A DNA stretch of 64,000 nucleotides from Rosistilla oblonga (GCF_007751715.1 NZ_CP036292.1:2790001-2854000); one strand, 5' to 3'; positions 1 to 10,265 are shown, counted from the stretch's first letter. Numbers and translations are program-made. Notes: a model not told the origin generated them from the sequence alone.

Positions 1-1026
1 CATCGGCAAGCGGTTTTCCGCCATCGCGATCGAATCGACTGGCTTGTGCTCGATCTTTTTATAGGCTCCGTAGATGAGGTCCAACAATTCGGTCGTGTAG
101 TTTTCCAGCGTTGGGTTGTAGTTGCCATCAGGGCCAGCTGTGTAATCGCGGCGCCAGATATCGCCGCTGCATCCATGCGACATCATCGCGACCATCGACG
201 GCGATGCCCCGGGCTCTTGTTCAGGGGATTTTTCCTTAGCCGCAGTTTCCGACTGAGCAACACGATCTTGGAACGCGTTGCACAACAGTCCGTAGTAGTC
301 GGCGCTGATCTGTGAGTCGCCGAAGTAGTGCATCGAAAAGTTGGCCAACACGGCGATCGGTTGCCCATCGGGCGACGCGAACGAGATCAACGAAACCTCG
401 GGATCTTCGGGGCCCGACGGACCTGTCACGTTTTCGGGGACACGAGCGGCGTGCATGTTGGCGCGAATCGTTGGGTTGCCGAACGGATCGTCATCGATTC
501 GGTCGGGACGACGAATCCAACGCCGCAGCGCCGTGAACTTGTCTGCATCCACTGTTGTCCAGCCGACATGCGCCGGAGCCAAGTTGGCTTCCGCCGATGC
601 GATCGCTTCAGCAAGCTTTTCTCGCAGATAGGGAACGTAGCGTGGATCGGGATCGGTTCCCAAAGCTCCCATCGCCGACGGCGCGGTGTGAGTGTGAGTT
701 GCCGAGATCAGCATCCGATCGGGTTGGATCTTGGTGCGTTGGGAAGCGAGCGCTTTGGCATCATCCAAGAGGAACTGAGGCATCATGCAGCTGTCGACGA
801 CAACGATCGCGATCCGTTGGTCGCCATCGTCGATCACCATCGCTCGGGCGCTGATCGGCGTTTTCACTTTGTCGACAGTTCGGGACAAGATGCCGCCGTT
901 GACAATCACGGGCATGTCGGGCGGAGTGACATCGACAACGACCGCACCAACACGCAGTTCAGCGGACACGGGAAGGGCTAGCAGAAGAGTTAAAACGGCA
1001 GGTGCAAACAGCGAGAGTGATCTCAT
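1..1026 (-). CDS. Neutral/alkaline ceramidase-like secreted protein (3' end beyond window)
   Basis: The reading frame is open for 342 codons from the ATG at 1026 to the left window edge, so the C-terminus is missing. Residues 1-22 form a signal peptide (MRSLSLFAPAVLTLLLALPVSA), followed by the LRVGAVVVDVTPP start typical of the neutral/alkaline non-lysosomal ceramidase N-terminal family. The HTHTAPSAMG motif fits the family's metal-binding histidine region, and SHGCSGDIWRR comes near the end of the visible part. Family members hydrolyse the amide bond of ceramide, but planctomycetes carry many paralogues whose substrates are untested. I infer an exported amidase-like hydrolase. The gene is the last on the minus strand before the edge, with a 436-base gap to its upstream neighbour. 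Confidence 0.85.
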   Translation of the reverse strand, partial: MRSLSLFAPAVLTLLLALPVSAELRVGAVVVDVTPPDMPVIVNGGILSRTVDKVKTPISARAMVIDDGDQRIAIVVVDSCMMPQFLLDDAKALASQRTKIQPDRMLISATHTHTAPSAMGALGTDPDPRYVPYLREKLAEAIASAEANLAPAHVGWTTVDADKFTALRRWIRRPDRIDDDPFGNPTIRANMHAARVPENVTGPSGPEDPEVSLISFASPDGQPIAVLANFSMHYFGDSQISADYYGLLCNAFQDRVAQSETAAKEKSPEQEPGASPSMVAMMSHGCSGDIWRRDYTAGPDGNYNPTLENYTTELLDLIYGAYKKIEHKPVDSIAMAENRLPM

Positions 1027-1462
1027 GGGATTCCCGAAGCGACGGAGTGGAAGGAAGGAATAGGTGGGGACGGACTGGGCCAGTTTTACCCATGCGCCCC
1101 GGCGATTGCAACCAATTTTTGTCTTCGCTACGGCTCGGAGAACGTCTCGGTTTGCCAACCACCGCCGCCTTGACCACCGCTTGGTGCACGAAAGGAACGA
1201 TTCCTATTTCCGATCGGCGCAGACGTTATGGAGTCGCGGTGGCGCGGACCGCTGAAATGAAAAAGGTCCCGATCCGACCGTAAGCCGAGAGGTGGAGGCT
1301 GGCAGTGGAACTTAGCCCGCCGCGATGGCGAATCGCTGCCGATCGTCTGAAAACACCGCGACCGCGGTGTCGTTGAACGGCAACCATCATCGCTGATGCA
1401 AGGCCGCTGAGTTTTGAACGCCGGGCGTGGCGACGGTTCGCTGCCAGCGAGCGCGATTGCGG
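1027..1462. other. Intergenic gap with one terminator-like hairpin
   Basis: This gap of 436 bases lies between two minus-strand genes. Short open frames occur on both strands but have no family signature, signal peptide or ribosome-binding site. Apart from the hairpin at 1353-1370 I see nothing in it. The promoter of the ceramidase-like gene should lie in its left part, but no convincing -35/-10 pair stands out. Confidence 0.5.
1350..1370 (-). terminator. Possible rho-independent terminator of the CHASE4 kinase/GGDEF-EAL operon
   Basis: Read on the minus strand there is a stem ACACCGC, loop GGTC, stem GCGGTGT, followed by TTTC. It lies about 95 bases after the stop of the regulator gene. The stem is perfect and GC-rich, but the T tract is short. 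Confidence 0.45.
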
Positions 1463-3490
1463 TCAGCAGGACTCGATCGTCGAGTGTCCCGGAGCGTGGG
1501 GCGGACCGAGTAAAACGGTCGGAGCGGGCGTTTCGGCTTGTTCCAAACGGTTGATTAACGAGACGACTTCATCGAGCGTTTTGGGTTCAGAGAAATAGTA
1601 GCCCTGACCAAGATCACACTCCAGATCGCGGAGCCGCCCGAGTTGCCGCTGGGTCTCGATTCCTTCGGCGATCACGGTGACGCCCAGATTGTGCGCCAAG
1701 CTGATGATCGCGTGGATGATCGATTCGTAATCGACATTCGATTCCATCGTCGATACAAACGAGCGATCGATCTTCAGCACATCGATTGGAAACCGATGCA
1801 GGCAGCTGAGCGATGAGTGGCCGGTGCCGAAGTCGTCCATGTGCAGTTCGACGCCAAGGTTGCGGATCTCGTGCAAGCGATCGACGATATGTTCGGGGTT
1901 CTCCATGATCAACGACTCGGTGATTTCCAGATTGATCAGCTTTCTCGAGATGTCAAAACTCTCGAGGATCTTGCCGAGCATCAGGACAAAACCGGGATCG
2001 ATGATCTGTCGCTTGGAGACGTTGACGCTTACCGAGATCGGCCGGCGACCCGGATCATGATTCAGTCGCTTGACGGTTCGACACGCCTCTTCGAGCACCC
2101 AGCGACCGATCGGGACGATCAACCCGGTCTCCTCGGCGACGGGAATAAAGTCGGCGGGACTGATCAGTCCGTTTTCGGGATGGTGCCATCGCAGCAGCGA
2201 TTCGACTCCCGTAACCGTGCCGTCTTGGACGTTGAAGATCGGTTGATAGACCATCCGCAACGCGTTGTCCTGCAGCACGGTGCGGAGCGACGCTTCCATC
2301 TCCAACTGCTTGAGCACCGACGAATGCATGTTGCGATCGAACACCGCCAGGCAGCGTTTGCCGGAGAATTTGGCGCGGTACATCGCCAGGTCGGCGTTCC
2401 GCATCAGGTCTTCGGGCGTGGCGACATCGGCGTTGGCAAACGCGATTCCCAGGCTGGTGCCGACGCTCAATTCTTGGTTCGTCAAGACGTAAGAATTGAT
2501 CAGGTCGTCGCGGATCGTTTCGGCGAACCGGATCGCCAACGCTTCGGACTCGACGTTGGCTAAGAAGACGACAAACTCATCGCCTCCCAATCGAGCGACC
2601 AAGCTGTGTGGCGTGTTCGAATCCTGCCCGATGTTCGCCGCGGAATCGCCACACATTGAAGCGAGCGAATCCTGCAAGCGGTTTGCGATTTGGACCAACA
2701 GTTCATCGCCAACGATATGTCCGAGGCTATCGTTGATCAGTTTGAAGTTGTCGAGATCCAAGAAGATCAACGCGTCGCACTTGTCGCTGTTCCGCTCGCG
2801 TCGCCGGAACTGTTCGGCCAAGACGGTTTTTAAGTAGTTGCGATTGGGCAGCTTGGTCAAGTGGTCGTGGGTCGCGGCATGCTGCAGTTCGGATTCAGCC
2901 GTCTTGCGTTGGCCGATCTCCTCCTGCAACTTGTCGTTGGCGCTTTGCAACTGCTGCAGCCGTAACTGGCTCGCCACGCTTGTGCGATGCTTCTGTGTCA
3001 TCGCCATCGCCAGCTGCAACACCTCTTCGCTGGCGAACGGTTTTTTCACGAACAGCAAATTGTCGCGGTGCCCCAAGCGCTCGATGATCTGGGGCCAGGA
3101 GTAATCCGAAAACGCGGTGCAGATAATGACCTGCAGCATCGGATCGACCTGCCACAACCTGGCGATCGTCTCCAATCCGTCGATCCCCGGCGGCATTCGC
3201 ATGTCGACAAACGCGACTTCAAACGGATTGTCCTGTTCGATCGCAGCGGTGGTCAGTTCGACAGCTTCCAGTCCCTGCAATGCGTGCGTCAATTCAAACG
3301 TCATCAAGCCTTGAGCGTTGCCGGGCGGGGCTGCCGGAGCGGCATCGCCAAACAATTCGGCTTCCAGATCTTGGAGATCGGAATCGTGGCGATTGTTGCT
3401 CAGCAACACCGTGCGATAGGCGTCGTGAATCGATTGCTGGTCGTCGACCAGCAGGATGCGACCCGGTCGGTTTGCGGTTTCGATGCTCAT
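1463..3490 (-). CDS. Response regulator with REC, GGDEF and EAL domains (cyclic-di-GMP turnover)
   Basis: This protein of 675 aa should make and/or degrade cyclic-di-GMP under control of a partner kinase. The REC domain covers about residues 10-165, with phospho-acceptor D96 in FVDMRMPPG and an inserted Ala/Pro-rich stretch near 48-65. A short coiled linker follows (170-205). The GGDEF domain has [15 protein letters not shown] and an intact RLGGDEF (300-306); no RxxD inhibitory site is visible just before it. The EAL domain reads ESLLRW instead of EALLRW but keeps the catalytic motifs [25 protein letters not shown] and VIAEGIE. The start at 3490 sits one base after the kinase stop; a longer frame to 3535 would overlap the kinase. 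Both enzymatic activities look possible; the net direction cannot be read from sequence. Confidence 0.93.
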   Translation of the reverse strand: MSIETANRPGRILLVDDQQSIHDAYRTVLLSNNRHDSDLQDLEAELFGDAAPAAPPGNAQGLMTFELTHALQGLEAVELTTAAIEQDNPFEVAFVDMRMPPGIDGLETIARLWQVDPMLQVIICTAFSDYSWPQIIERLGHRDNLLFVKKPFASEEVLQLAMAMTQKHRTSVASQLRLQQLQSANDKLQEEIGQRKTAESELQHAATHDHLTKLPNRNYLKTVLAEQFRRRERNSDKCDALIFLDLDNFKLINDSLGHIVGDELLVQIANRLQDSLASMCGDSAANIGQDSNTPHSLVARLGGDEFVVFLANVESEALAIRFAETIRDDLINSYVLTNQELSVGTSLGIAFANADVATPEDLMRNADLAMYRAKFSGKRCLAVFDRNMHSSVLKQLEMEASLRTVLQDNALRMVYQPIFNVQDGTVTGVESLLRWHHPENGLISPADFIPVAEETGLIVPIGRWVLEEACRTVKRLNHDPGRRPISVSVNVSKRQIIDPGFVLMLGKILESFDISRKLINLEITESLIMENPEHIVDRLHEIRNLGVELHMDDFGTGHSSLSCLHRFPIDVLKIDRSFVSTMESNVDYESIIHAIISLAHNLGVTVIAEGIETQRQLGRLRDLECDLGQGYYFSEPKTLDEVVSLINRLEQAETPAPTVLLGPPHAPGHSTIESC

Positions 3491-3491
3491 T

Positions 3492-5399
3492 CTACACCGC
3501 CTCTGGGACAGAGTTTTTCGGCAACGAAAGCACAAAAGAAGCCCCCAGCCCAGCCCCAGGACTGTGGACGGTCAGCGAGCCTTTCATCTGGCGAGCGGCG
3601 TTGGCACAGTAGTGCAGCCCGTGCCCATGTCCCAGCGGTTTCGTGGTGAAGCCACTGGAGAAGACCTTTTCCATATTCTCCGGCGTGATCCCACAGCCGT
3701 GATCGACGACTTCGATCCGCAGTTCCTCGGTCTCCGAAAGCGTGACGTCGATCTCGATCTCGCGATTCCTGGCGTCGATGTCTTTGATGGCATCCTTCGC
3801 ATTGGCGATCAAATTGACCAACACCTGGATCACTTTGCCGCGATCCATGCGGACCTCGGGAAGGTTCCCGCAGCGGACGCTGACGGTCACGTCGTGGCTG
3901 TCGAGCGACGCTTGCAGCATCCCGATCGCATCGCTAATCAGTTTCTTTGGCCTCACCGATTCGATCACCTGCGCCCCGGTCGCCAGCTTCTGTTGCGATT
4001 CCAGGATTTGGCCGGCGTGCTGCAGATTGGTCGACATCGATTGCAGCTGTTGCAAAATCTCCAGGTGCTCCAGTTCCAAGTGGTCGGTGACTTGGCAGAT
4101 GTAACCGGGCAGCTTTTGTCCACGAGGATCGGTGGCCAGAAACTCGCTCATCTGATGTTCGTTGGCTCGCAACAGATCGACTGATTTTTTCAGTCCCACC
4201 AGCTTCGACTGTTCCAGTCGGTTCGACATCGAACTCGACAGTACATTCACGTTGGTCATCACGTTGCCGACGTTATGCAGTACTCCGGTCGCGACGTCCG
4301 ACATCCCGGCGCGACGTGAGAGTTCGATCAAGCGGCTTTGCGTATCGGCGAGGTTGTCGACCATTCCGTTGAAGTGCCGAGCGAGATTGCCAAATTCGTC
4401 CGATCGACGGACGTTGACGCGGACGCCCAAGTCGCCGGTTTCGCCGATATGACTGGCTCGATCCGAAAGATGGGTCAACGGGCTGATCACAATGCTCTGC
4501 AACAGGACCAACAGGATCGTCAGCACGACAAATGCGGCGACCAACAGCGATCCCAAGGCGTAACGCATTGCAACGCGTCCGGTTTGGGTGATGTTTCGAT
4601 AGACCATCGCATGGGTTCGCAAGATCGGTTGCCCGGTGATGTCCAACAGCATCGATTCGACAGCTAATCGTTCGTCGTCGATCTCCGTGATGGCGATCGG
4701 GACGTCGCGATCTTGTGGCGTGATCGAGTCGCTGCTTTGAGGAGTCAGGTTCACGGACAGCGGAGTCACCGTGAATGCGACCGAACTCTGGTCGGCGATC
4801 GATTTGACCACCTTCTCATCCAGGAAACGCCCCATGATCAACGTTCCATTGATTGGCGGCAGACCGCCGGTCCGCAGAATCGGCCGCGAAGCGACTTGGA
4901 TCGGTCCGTATTCGGTCATCAGCAATCCGCCGATCGACGAAGAGTGGGGAGGGCCGTCGGTGCTTTTGTGTTGTAACAACGGGTGCGTCAGCGGCCATTG
5001 AACCGCGGGGAAGACAACTGAATCGAGCGGTTCGCTATCGCCCACGTTGCGAAAACTGCGGTGCAGCACATTCCCGTCGGTATCGACGACAGCCAACAGA
5101 TTCAGGTTCGTATCGCGAAACATCGTGTCGATGTACCGCTCTGCCCCGACGCGACGAGTCGGATCGGCGGTGAATTCATGCAGATCGTCCCACGCGGCGC
5201 AGTCGTGAACGAAGAAGTCGAGGTTCTCGATATCGCGTTGGATCGCTTGCTGACAGCGATACAGATTCTGGCTCGCTTCACGCTGCTCGAGCGAAACGAA
5301 GCGAGGGAAGATAACCAATTGCTGAATCGCAGCGTCGATCACTACATAGAGTGAAAAGACGGCGATCAGTGTTAATAAAATTTTTAAACGCAGATTCAT
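3492..5399 (-). CDS. Membrane sensor histidine kinase with CHASE4-type sensor and HAMP domain
   Basis: This 635-aa kinase should phosphorylate the adjacent REC-GGDEF-EAL protein. The first membrane segment is at about 5-27. A periplasmic region (30-280) has the [14 protein letters not shown] signature of CHASE4 domains. The second membrane segment is 282-304 and HAMP is about 303-355. The H-box is the unusual GVLHNVGN type with H375, not the common HELRTPL. The ATPase domain has [12 protein letters not shown] (N box), VDHGCGITP, and a G-rich lid GHGHGLHYC. The gap to the regulator gene is one base, so the two are surely co-transcribed. The start MNLRLKILL places a positively charged N-terminus before TM1. 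The ligand is unknown. Confidence 0.92.
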   Translation of the reverse strand: MNLRLKILLTLIAVFSLYVVIDAAIQQLVIFPRFVSLEQREASQNLYRCQQAIQRDIENLDFFVHDCAAWDDLHEFTADPTRRVGAERYIDTMFRDTNLNLLAVVDTDGNVLHRSFRNVGDSEPLDSVVFPAVQWPLTHPLLQHKSTDGPPHSSSIGGLLMTEYGPIQVASRPILRTGGLPPINGTLIMGRFLDEKVVKSIADQSSVAFTVTPLSVNLTPQSSDSITPQDRDVPIAITEIDDERLAVESMLLDITGQPILRTHAMVYRNITQTGRVAMRYALGSLLVAAFVVLTILLVLLQSIVISPLTHLSDRASHIGETGDLGVRVNVRRSDEFGNLARHFNGMVDNLADTQSRLIELSRRAGMSDVATGVLHNVGNVMTNVNVLSSSMSNRLEQSKLVGLKKSVDLLRANEHQMSEFLATDPRGQKLPGYICQVTDHLELEHLEILQQLQSMSTNLQHAGQILESQQKLATGAQVIESVRPKKLISDAIGMLQASLDSHDVTVSVRCGNLPEVRMDRGKVIQVLVNLIANAKDAIKDIDARNREIEIDVTLSETEELRIEVVDHGCGITPENMEKVFSSGFTTKPLGHGHGLHYCANAARQMKGSLTVHSPGAGLGASFVLSLPKNSVPEAV

Positions 5400-5817
5400 A
5401 TTTCAACGCTCGTCTCAAAGACGTCTGGCGATTCGGTGTTGTCCGCAGGGTAATTCGGTCTTTCCGGTTGAGGTCTCCGCCGCCATCGGAGGCCTTCTGG
5501 CGGTTGGATCCCCCGCCAGCTGACGCCGGGCGAACCCGCCGCCTGGACGCAGGATCGACTCCGCTCTGGTTCTCTTCTGGGAACTAGCGGTTCCGGAACT
5601 CCCACGACCCTCCGAAGACTAGGCCTCAAACCAGACCCTGCGACAGGCTTTCAGAGCAAATTGCGGGCTTTCAAAAGCCGGCTTCCGCAGCGCGCCGTCG
5701 CAACCCGAACCACCGTTTCAATCCGCTCTCGCCGCTGACCGCCGTTTGCGTCTTTTCCGACGTTCTGCTTTAATCGATCGGCTTGACGCAACCTTCTATA
5801 AAAGCCGACTCTTCCCC
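5400..5817. other. Intergenic gap between divergent kinase operon and rlmN
   Basis: This gap of 418 bases should hold the promoters of two divergent transcription units. It is GC-rich with short imperfect inverted repeats but no clear operator. A TATAAA at 5796 lies close to the rlmN start, without a properly spaced -35 element. No gene is apparent. Confidence 0.45.
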
Positions 5818-6915
5818 ATGACTGATACCCCTGGCGACCTGGAAACATCTCCCCCACAACGGCGGAGTCTGTTGGATCTCCATCGCGACGAACTCGTCGG
5901 CTGGCTGGCTGAGCAGAAGCAGCCGAAGTTTCGTGCTGCACAGATCCTCCGCTGGGTCTACCAACAGCGGGCGATGTCGTTTGAAGAGATGACCGACCTG
6001 CCGGCGAAGCTTCGCCAGCGGTTGGCCGAAGATTTCGATCTGTTTACCGCGAGCGTCGAAGTCGAACAGGTCTCCCACGACGGGACGGAAAAGCTGTTGA
6101 TCCGGCTCCGCGATGGAGGCGAGGTCGAATGCGTCTTGTTGCGCGATGGCCCGCGGCGCTCGATCTGCGTCAGCAGCCAGGTTGGGTGCGCGATGGGGTG
6201 CGTCTTCTGTGCCAGTGGACTCGATGGCGTCAAACGAAATTTGACCCACGGCGAGATCATGGAGCAGATGCTGCGGTTGCAGCGGCGTCTGCCCGCCGAC
6301 GAACGACTCAGCCACATCGTGATGATGGGGATGGGCGAACCGTTGGCGAACCTCGACAACGTGCTTGCTACGCTCGATATCGCTCGCGATGCCGATGGAT
6401 TGGGGATCAGTCCACGCCGGATCACGATCAGCACCGTCGGTCTGCCTCCGGCGATCGATCGGCTGGCCCGGCACGGCGTTCCCTACAACCTCGCCGTCAG
6501 CCTGCACGCTCCCAACGATGAACTGCGAAATCGCTTGGTCCCCGTCAACGTTAAGGTCGGGATCGACAAGATCCTCGCGTCGGCCGATCGCTATTTTGCC
6601 ACCAGCGGTCGCCGGTTGACCTACGAATACGTGCTGCTGGGGGGCGTGAACGATTCGATTCAACAAGCCCATGAGCTCGTTCGCTTGTTGCGCGGCCGAT
6701 CGGCGTTGTTGAACGTCATCCCCTACAATCCCGTGGCAGGCCTACCTTATAAGACGCCTTCAGCCGGCGCGGTCACTCAGTTTCGCGAAGCTCTTGAGCA
6801 AGGGGGCGTGAACGTCCAGTTCCGCACGCGGAAAGGGAGCGACATCGATGCGGCATGTGGCCAGTTGCGTCGCAATCGCGAACAGCTGACCGAATCGCAG
6901 CTGCCGTTGGCCTAG
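5818..6915 (+). CDS. rlmN: Dual-specificity 23S rRNA/tRNA adenine-C2 methyltransferase RlmN
   Basis: This 365-aa radical SAM enzyme methylates C2 of A2503 in 23S rRNA and A37 in some tRNAs. The 4Fe-4S cluster motif CAMGCVFC follows CVSSQVG. The MGMGEPLAN motif, YNLAVSLHAPND and the C-terminal RKGSDIDAACGQL are all present; the Cys in AACGQL corresponds to the methyl-carrying cysteine of RlmN. The length is normal. The ATG at 5818 (MTDTPGD) is chosen because the family starts close to RSLLDL; an upstream in-frame ATG at 5746 would add residues without similarity. The gene converges on the CinA-domain gene, and the two stop codons overlap at 6912-6915. Confidence 0.97.
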   Translation: MTDTPGDLETSPPQRRSLLDLHRDELVGWLAEQKQPKFRAAQILRWVYQQRAMSFEEMTDLPAKLRQRLAEDFDLFTASVEVEQVSHDGTEKLLIRLRDGGEVECVLLRDGPRRSICVSSQVGCAMGCVFCASGLDGVKRNLTHGEIMEQMLRLQRRLPADERLSHIVMMGMGEPLANLDNVLATLDIARDADGLGISPRRITISTVGLPPAIDRLARHGVPYNLAVSLHAPNDELRNRLVPVNVKVGIDKILASADRYFATSGRRLTYEYVLLGGVNDSIQQAHELVRLLRGRSALLNVIPYNPVAGLPYKTPSAGAVTQFREALEQGGVNVQFRTRKGSDIDAACGQLRRNREQLTESQLPLA

Positions 6916-7418
6916 TCGTCCGCGTCTGCCAACGCGTTCAGCAACTCAGAAAAGACGCAATCGACAGCTTCCCGCTGCCGGTCGATTCTGCCGGTCGCTT
7001 CTATTTGATGCCGCGTCGATTGCACCGCCAGGGTTCCATCGGCAGCACGTCGGGCGATCGAGACAAAGACGGCTCCATCCAATTGCGGTGGTGCGTTGGG
7101 GCCCAGATGCCCCGTGACCGCTGCCGCGATGTCGGCGTCTTCGGTCCGCCGCAGCACGCCGTCGGCCATCTGATCGGTCACGGTCTGGCTGACGGCTGAA
7201 AAGCGTTGCAGGTCTGCGGGGGAAACACCCAACCAAGCGATCTTCATCGATTCGCGATAGGTGACGACCGATCCGCACAACCATTGGGAGATCCCTGGAA
7301 TCGAGGCTAGCGACGCCGCGACGAGCCCCGCGGTGCAGCTTTCGGCAAACACGACCTTGGTTTGGCGTGCGGTCAGGCGGTCGGCAACTTGCTGGGCGAT
7401 CTGGTTCATGCCTGTCAT
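6912..7418 (-). CDS. CinA C-terminal domain protein (PncC-type nicotinamide-nucleotide amidase)
   Basis: This 168-aa protein matches the stand-alone CinA C-terminal (competence/damage-inducible) family. Members such as PncC deamidate NMN to nicotinate mononucleotide for pyridine nucleotide recycling. The signature AESCTAGLVAASLASIPG lies at about 23-40, followed by GSVVTYRESMK and ITGHLGPN-like AAVTGHLGPNAP. The N-terminal molybdopterin-binding half of full CinA is absent. Start choice is between ATG 7418 (MTGMNQ) and ATG 7409 (MNQ); longer frames add unlikely sequence. Its stop codon overlaps that of rlmN on the opposite strand (shared CTAG). Confidence 0.9.
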   Translation of the reverse strand: MTGMNQIAQQVADRLTARQTKVVFAESCTAGLVAASLASIPGISQWLCGSVVTYRESMKIAWLGVSPADLQRFSAVSQTVTDQMADGVLRRTEDADIAAAVTGHLGPNAPPQLDGAVFVSIARRAADGTLAVQSTRHQIEATGRIDRQREAVDCVFSELLNALADADD

Positions 7419-7587
7419 AATACCGCAGTGGCGGGCGGGTCGGAAGCGAGTCCCGGTCGCCTGCTTGAATCGCCTTGGGGACGGTGAGTGGTTTTGCTGT
7501 GTAGCGTAAAGTTCGCTTGCGGCGTAAACTAACCGAGTTCCCCTCAAATTCCCATCCACGAATTTTAGTCCGATTGAGAGACCACCG

Positions 7588-7845
7588 ATGCCCGAGGATC
7601 AACTAGGTCAAGAGCTTGAACGCCTACACGCGATGCTGGCAGCTCAGGAAGAGCTGACCGACGAGCAGCGTGAGAAACTGCAGCAACTAGCCGACGACAT
7701 CGAAGCGGCACTTGGCAAGTCCGAAGCGTCGAACGATTTCAGCGATCAGATCGACGAATTGATTCGGGACTTCGAAACCCACCATCCGACGGTCACCGAT
7801 CTGCTGCGTCGCATCGTGGCTGGACTCGCCAATCTCGGCATTTAG
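7588..7845 (+). CDS. DUF4404 family small protein
   Basis: This 85-aa acidic, helical protein begins MPEDQLGQELERLHAML. It is rich in Glu, Gln and Leu heptads and ends in a hydrophobic HHPTVTDLLRRIVAGLANLGI, which matches the DUF4404 pattern (N-terminal coiled region plus a C-terminal amphipathic segment). No function is known. The ATG follows TTGAGAGACCACCG, a weak ribosome-binding site. It lies 35 bases before the methyltransferase gene and may be co-transcribed with it. Confidence 0.8.
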   Translation: MPEDQLGQELERLHAMLAAQEELTDEQREKLQQLADDIEAALGKSEASNDFSDQIDELIRDFETHHPTVTDLLRRIVAGLANLGI

Positions 7846-7880
7846 TTTCCTCTCTAAATTCCCCCGTTCCATTTCCGACC

Positions 7881-8627
7881 ATGCCGACCGACTGTCAAAC
7901 CAACACGCTCTATGGTGACGATGTCGCCTACATCCATGACGTCGGTTACAGCGGGCTGTGCGAGAGTTGGGAGGATGGGCTGCTAGAGCTTTTTCGAGCG
8001 GCCGGAATCGCTGACGGCAAGATTGTCGATCTCGGTTGCGGTGGTGGCCGTTGGACTCAGCGACTCGCCGCCGCCGGCTACACGCCGGTGGGAGTCGACA
8101 TTTCGGCGGCGATGATCGATCTGGCGACCAAGCGTTTGCCCTCGGCTGAGTTTCATGTCGCGTCGGTTTGGGATTACCAGTTCCCTCGCTGTCGCGCGGT
8201 GACGGCGCTCAGCGAGGTGCTCTGCTATCGATCGCCGACCTGCGACGATCCCGATCTTTCCGACTTGTTCAATCGCGTCTTCACTGCCCTGCAGCCGGGC
8301 GGCCTGTTCCTCTTTGACGTTACCGAAATTGGGCTCGATCAGGACGGCCAGCGGACGTTTTCCGAAGGCGATGACTGGGCTTGCTTGGTCCGCTACGAAA
8401 ACGACGACGCGACTCGGCGGTTGCAGCGTCACATCACCTCGTTCCGCAAAGTGGGCAGCGACTACCGCCGCGCCGCCGAAACACACACGGCGCAGTTGTT
8501 TGACGCCGACGAGTTAACCGGCCTACTAAAGCAGGCCGGTTTCGAGGTTCGCATGACTCGAAAGTTTGGTGCCGCCGACCTGCTGCCGTACCGATGCGGG
8601 CTGATCGCTCGCAAGCCGCAGCTCTAA
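7881..8627 (+). CDS. Class I SAM-dependent methyltransferase
   Basis: This is a 248-aa protein with a complete Rossmann methyltransferase core. Motif I is IVDLGCGGGRWTQRLAAAG at about 46-64, the acidic loop is PVGVDISAAMIDLA, motif II lies around CRAVTALSEVLCY, and LQPGGLFLFDV is motif III. The substrate cannot be inferred. The family resembles small-molecule methyltransferases of the UbiE/Methyltransf_25 kind. The start ATG (MPTDCQTNTLYGDD) lies 35 bases after the DUF4404 gene. It converges with the sialidase-like gene, whose stop is 16 bases away. Confidence 0.85.
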   Translation: MPTDCQTNTLYGDDVAYIHDVGYSGLCESWEDGLLELFRAAGIADGKIVDLGCGGGRWTQRLAAAGYTPVGVDISAAMIDLATKRLPSAEFHVASVWDYQFPRCRAVTALSEVLCYRSPTCDDPDLSDLFNRVFTALQPGGLFLFDVTEIGLDQDGQRTFSEGDDWACLVRYENDDATRRLQRHITSFRKVGSDYRRAAETHTAQLFDADELTGLLKQAGFEVRMTRKFGAADLLPYRCGLIARKPQL

Positions 8628-8642
8628 ATAAGTTAGGTCCGT

Positions 8643-10265
8643 CTACTTAGGATCGGTTCCAGGACGCGAACCGCTGGAACGCGAGTTCGATGCCGTTGGC
8701 GCCGGGATCTCCGAAACGAGAACGGACGTGTCGGGAGCCTCGCCGGAATAGAAAGCGACGTAGTGGTCGCTTCCGATCACGGTGGCGTTTGCGTTCCCCG
8801 AATCCCACGTGACAGGACTGGCGATGGCGACTGCCTCCGAAGCTGGCCAGGCGAGCGGATGGTCGAACACGCTGTCCGGATCGACGACTCGCCGCCGCAG
8901 GATTCCTCTGCCACGTTCGTAATAATAATTGCTCAGCAAACCCGTTTCGGCGTCCAAGATCAAGCTGGGCGTGGAGGCGCGGACATCAAGGATGTTGGTT
9001 TGGGAACGTTTCCAAGTCGCTCCGTAATCGGTCGAGATCAGCTGGAATTGCCCCTGTGCGATCTCTGTCCGTGCGACGGCCAGGATTCTGCCGTCGCCCA
9101 GATAAACCGCCGAGGGTTCGGTCGGCCAGTTCGCTTTGGTCAATCCCGATTCGATGGTGTTCTGCGTCCACGTGACTCCGTCGTCGCGGCTGGTCATCGT
9201 GCCCCACGATTGCGTCGCATCGTCGCTGTAATTTCCGGCGAACCACAACGACATGAGCCCGACTGTCGGGACTGCGAAGACGTCCGTGATCTGCATCGGT
9301 TGAACGGCAAGTTCTGGCGTCGCGACGCGTTCGAACTTTACCCCATCGGTGGTTCGATAGAGGTCGTGATTCCATTGCTTCCCAATTCGCCGCACCCACA
9401 GCAGCATCGCCCCAGTGGAATCGAGCCCCTTGGCGACGGTGACCTCGCCATCTCCCGGCGTGTTGGCGACAGTTGTCTCCGCCGTCCAAGTTTTTCCGCC
9501 ATCGTTGGAGGTGCGTGCGAAGACGGCGCGGGCATCCTCTTTGATCGAATGAGCTGTGCCTCGGCTGTAAACGCAGACAAGTTTCTCGCCGATCGCTTGG
9601 ATCATCGGCCACGAGTTGTAGCCGCTTACGTCTTGCACAACGTGTGGCTCGGCAAGTGCCGTCAGCGGCGTCACCTTGACCATGGCCAGCCCTGCGGGCC
9701 GGGTGAACGAATCGTTAGGATCGCCCGGTTCCCGCTGGATTCGTACCGTCAACGGAGCTTGCGGATCGACTTCGTAATACGATTCCAGAACGATTGTTCG
9801 CGAGTAGAACGGCGCGGCGGGAAGCGCTGTTGGAACGGGCTTGCCCAAAAAATACTTGTCGGTGAACGGGGCATTCTCCACCATCTGCGACAGATGGACT
9901 CGGTAGACGTCGTTGTATTCGGGGCTGGTTTTTGGATCTGTCGTCGTGACAACGATCTCGACTTTCACCGCGACGCAGTCGTTCGGGAATCCGCTCACGA
10001 CTCCAGCGACCGACTGCCCCGTTGTGCCACCCGAAAGCGACCAGATGGGAATGTGAGTGGATCCGCTGGACATCAGCACCAACGAGGGCTTGCCCGTCGC
10101 GATCGACATCTCGTTCGCCGACAGGTAGACAGGCGAGCCCGCTACCGCTTGATCGCCGGGGGATTTGTCCGGTTCACCTGCGAAGAGATGTGTCGCAAAA
10201 CTGGCAAGCAGTGCTATAGAAAGGAGGAGGGGCTGTAGCTTTCTCGTAATTGTTGGCAACATCAT
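8643..10265 (-). CDS. Secreted sialidase-like (BNR/Asp-box) protein
   Basis: This 540-aa protein has a signal peptide (hydrophobic core LLLSIALLASFATHLFAG). Three Asp-box motifs, SNDGGKTWTAE, SRDDGVTWTQN and STDYGATWKRS, are spaced as in six-bladed sialidase propellers. An N-terminal region of about 170 aa before the propeller looks like a beta-sandwich. Such proteins are exo-alpha-sialidase homologues, but in planctomycetes they may act on other glycans. No sialic acid catabolism genes are nearby. Start ATG 10265 or the adjacent ATG at 10262; the difference is one residue. The C-terminus is Ser/Pro-rich and without an anchor. Confidence 0.85.
   Translation of the reverse strand: MMLPTITRKLQPLLLSIALLASFATHLFAGEPDKSPGDQAVAGSPVYLSANEMSIATGKPSLVLMSSGSTHIPIWSLSGGTTGQSVAGVVSGFPNDCVAVKVEIVVTTTDPKTSPEYNDVYRVHLSQMVENAPFTDKYFLGKPVPTALPAAPFYSRTIVLESYYEVDPQAPLTVRIQREPGDPNDSFTRPAGLAMVKVTPLTALAEPHVVQDVSGYNSWPMIQAIGEKLVCVYSRGTAHSIKEDARAVFARTSNDGGKTWTAETTVANTPGDGEVTVAKGLDSTGAMLLWVRRIGKQWNHDLYRTTDGVKFERVATPELAVQPMQITDVFAVPTVGLMSLWFAGNYSDDATQSWGTMTSRDDGVTWTQNTIESGLTKANWPTEPSAVYLGDGRILAVARTEIAQGQFQLISTDYGATWKRSQTNILDVRASTPSLILDAETGLLSNYYYERGRGILRRRVVDPDSVFDHPLAWPASEAVAIASPVTWDSGNANATVIGSDHYVAFYSGEAPDTSVLVSEIPAPTASNSRSSGSRPGTDPK

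Noticed and set aside
3604-3620. TGGCACAGTAGTGC as a second sigma-54 promoter
   Set aside because: The GC lies one base too close to GG and the site is inside the kinase coding sequence.
5796-5801. TATAAA as promoter of rlmN
   Set aside because: The nearest TTGACG is only 8 bases upstream, far too close for a -35/-10 pair.
8763-10238. Plus-strand frame of 491 aa opposite the sialidase-like gene
   Set aside because: Asp-box motifs and a signal peptide support the minus-strand gene only.
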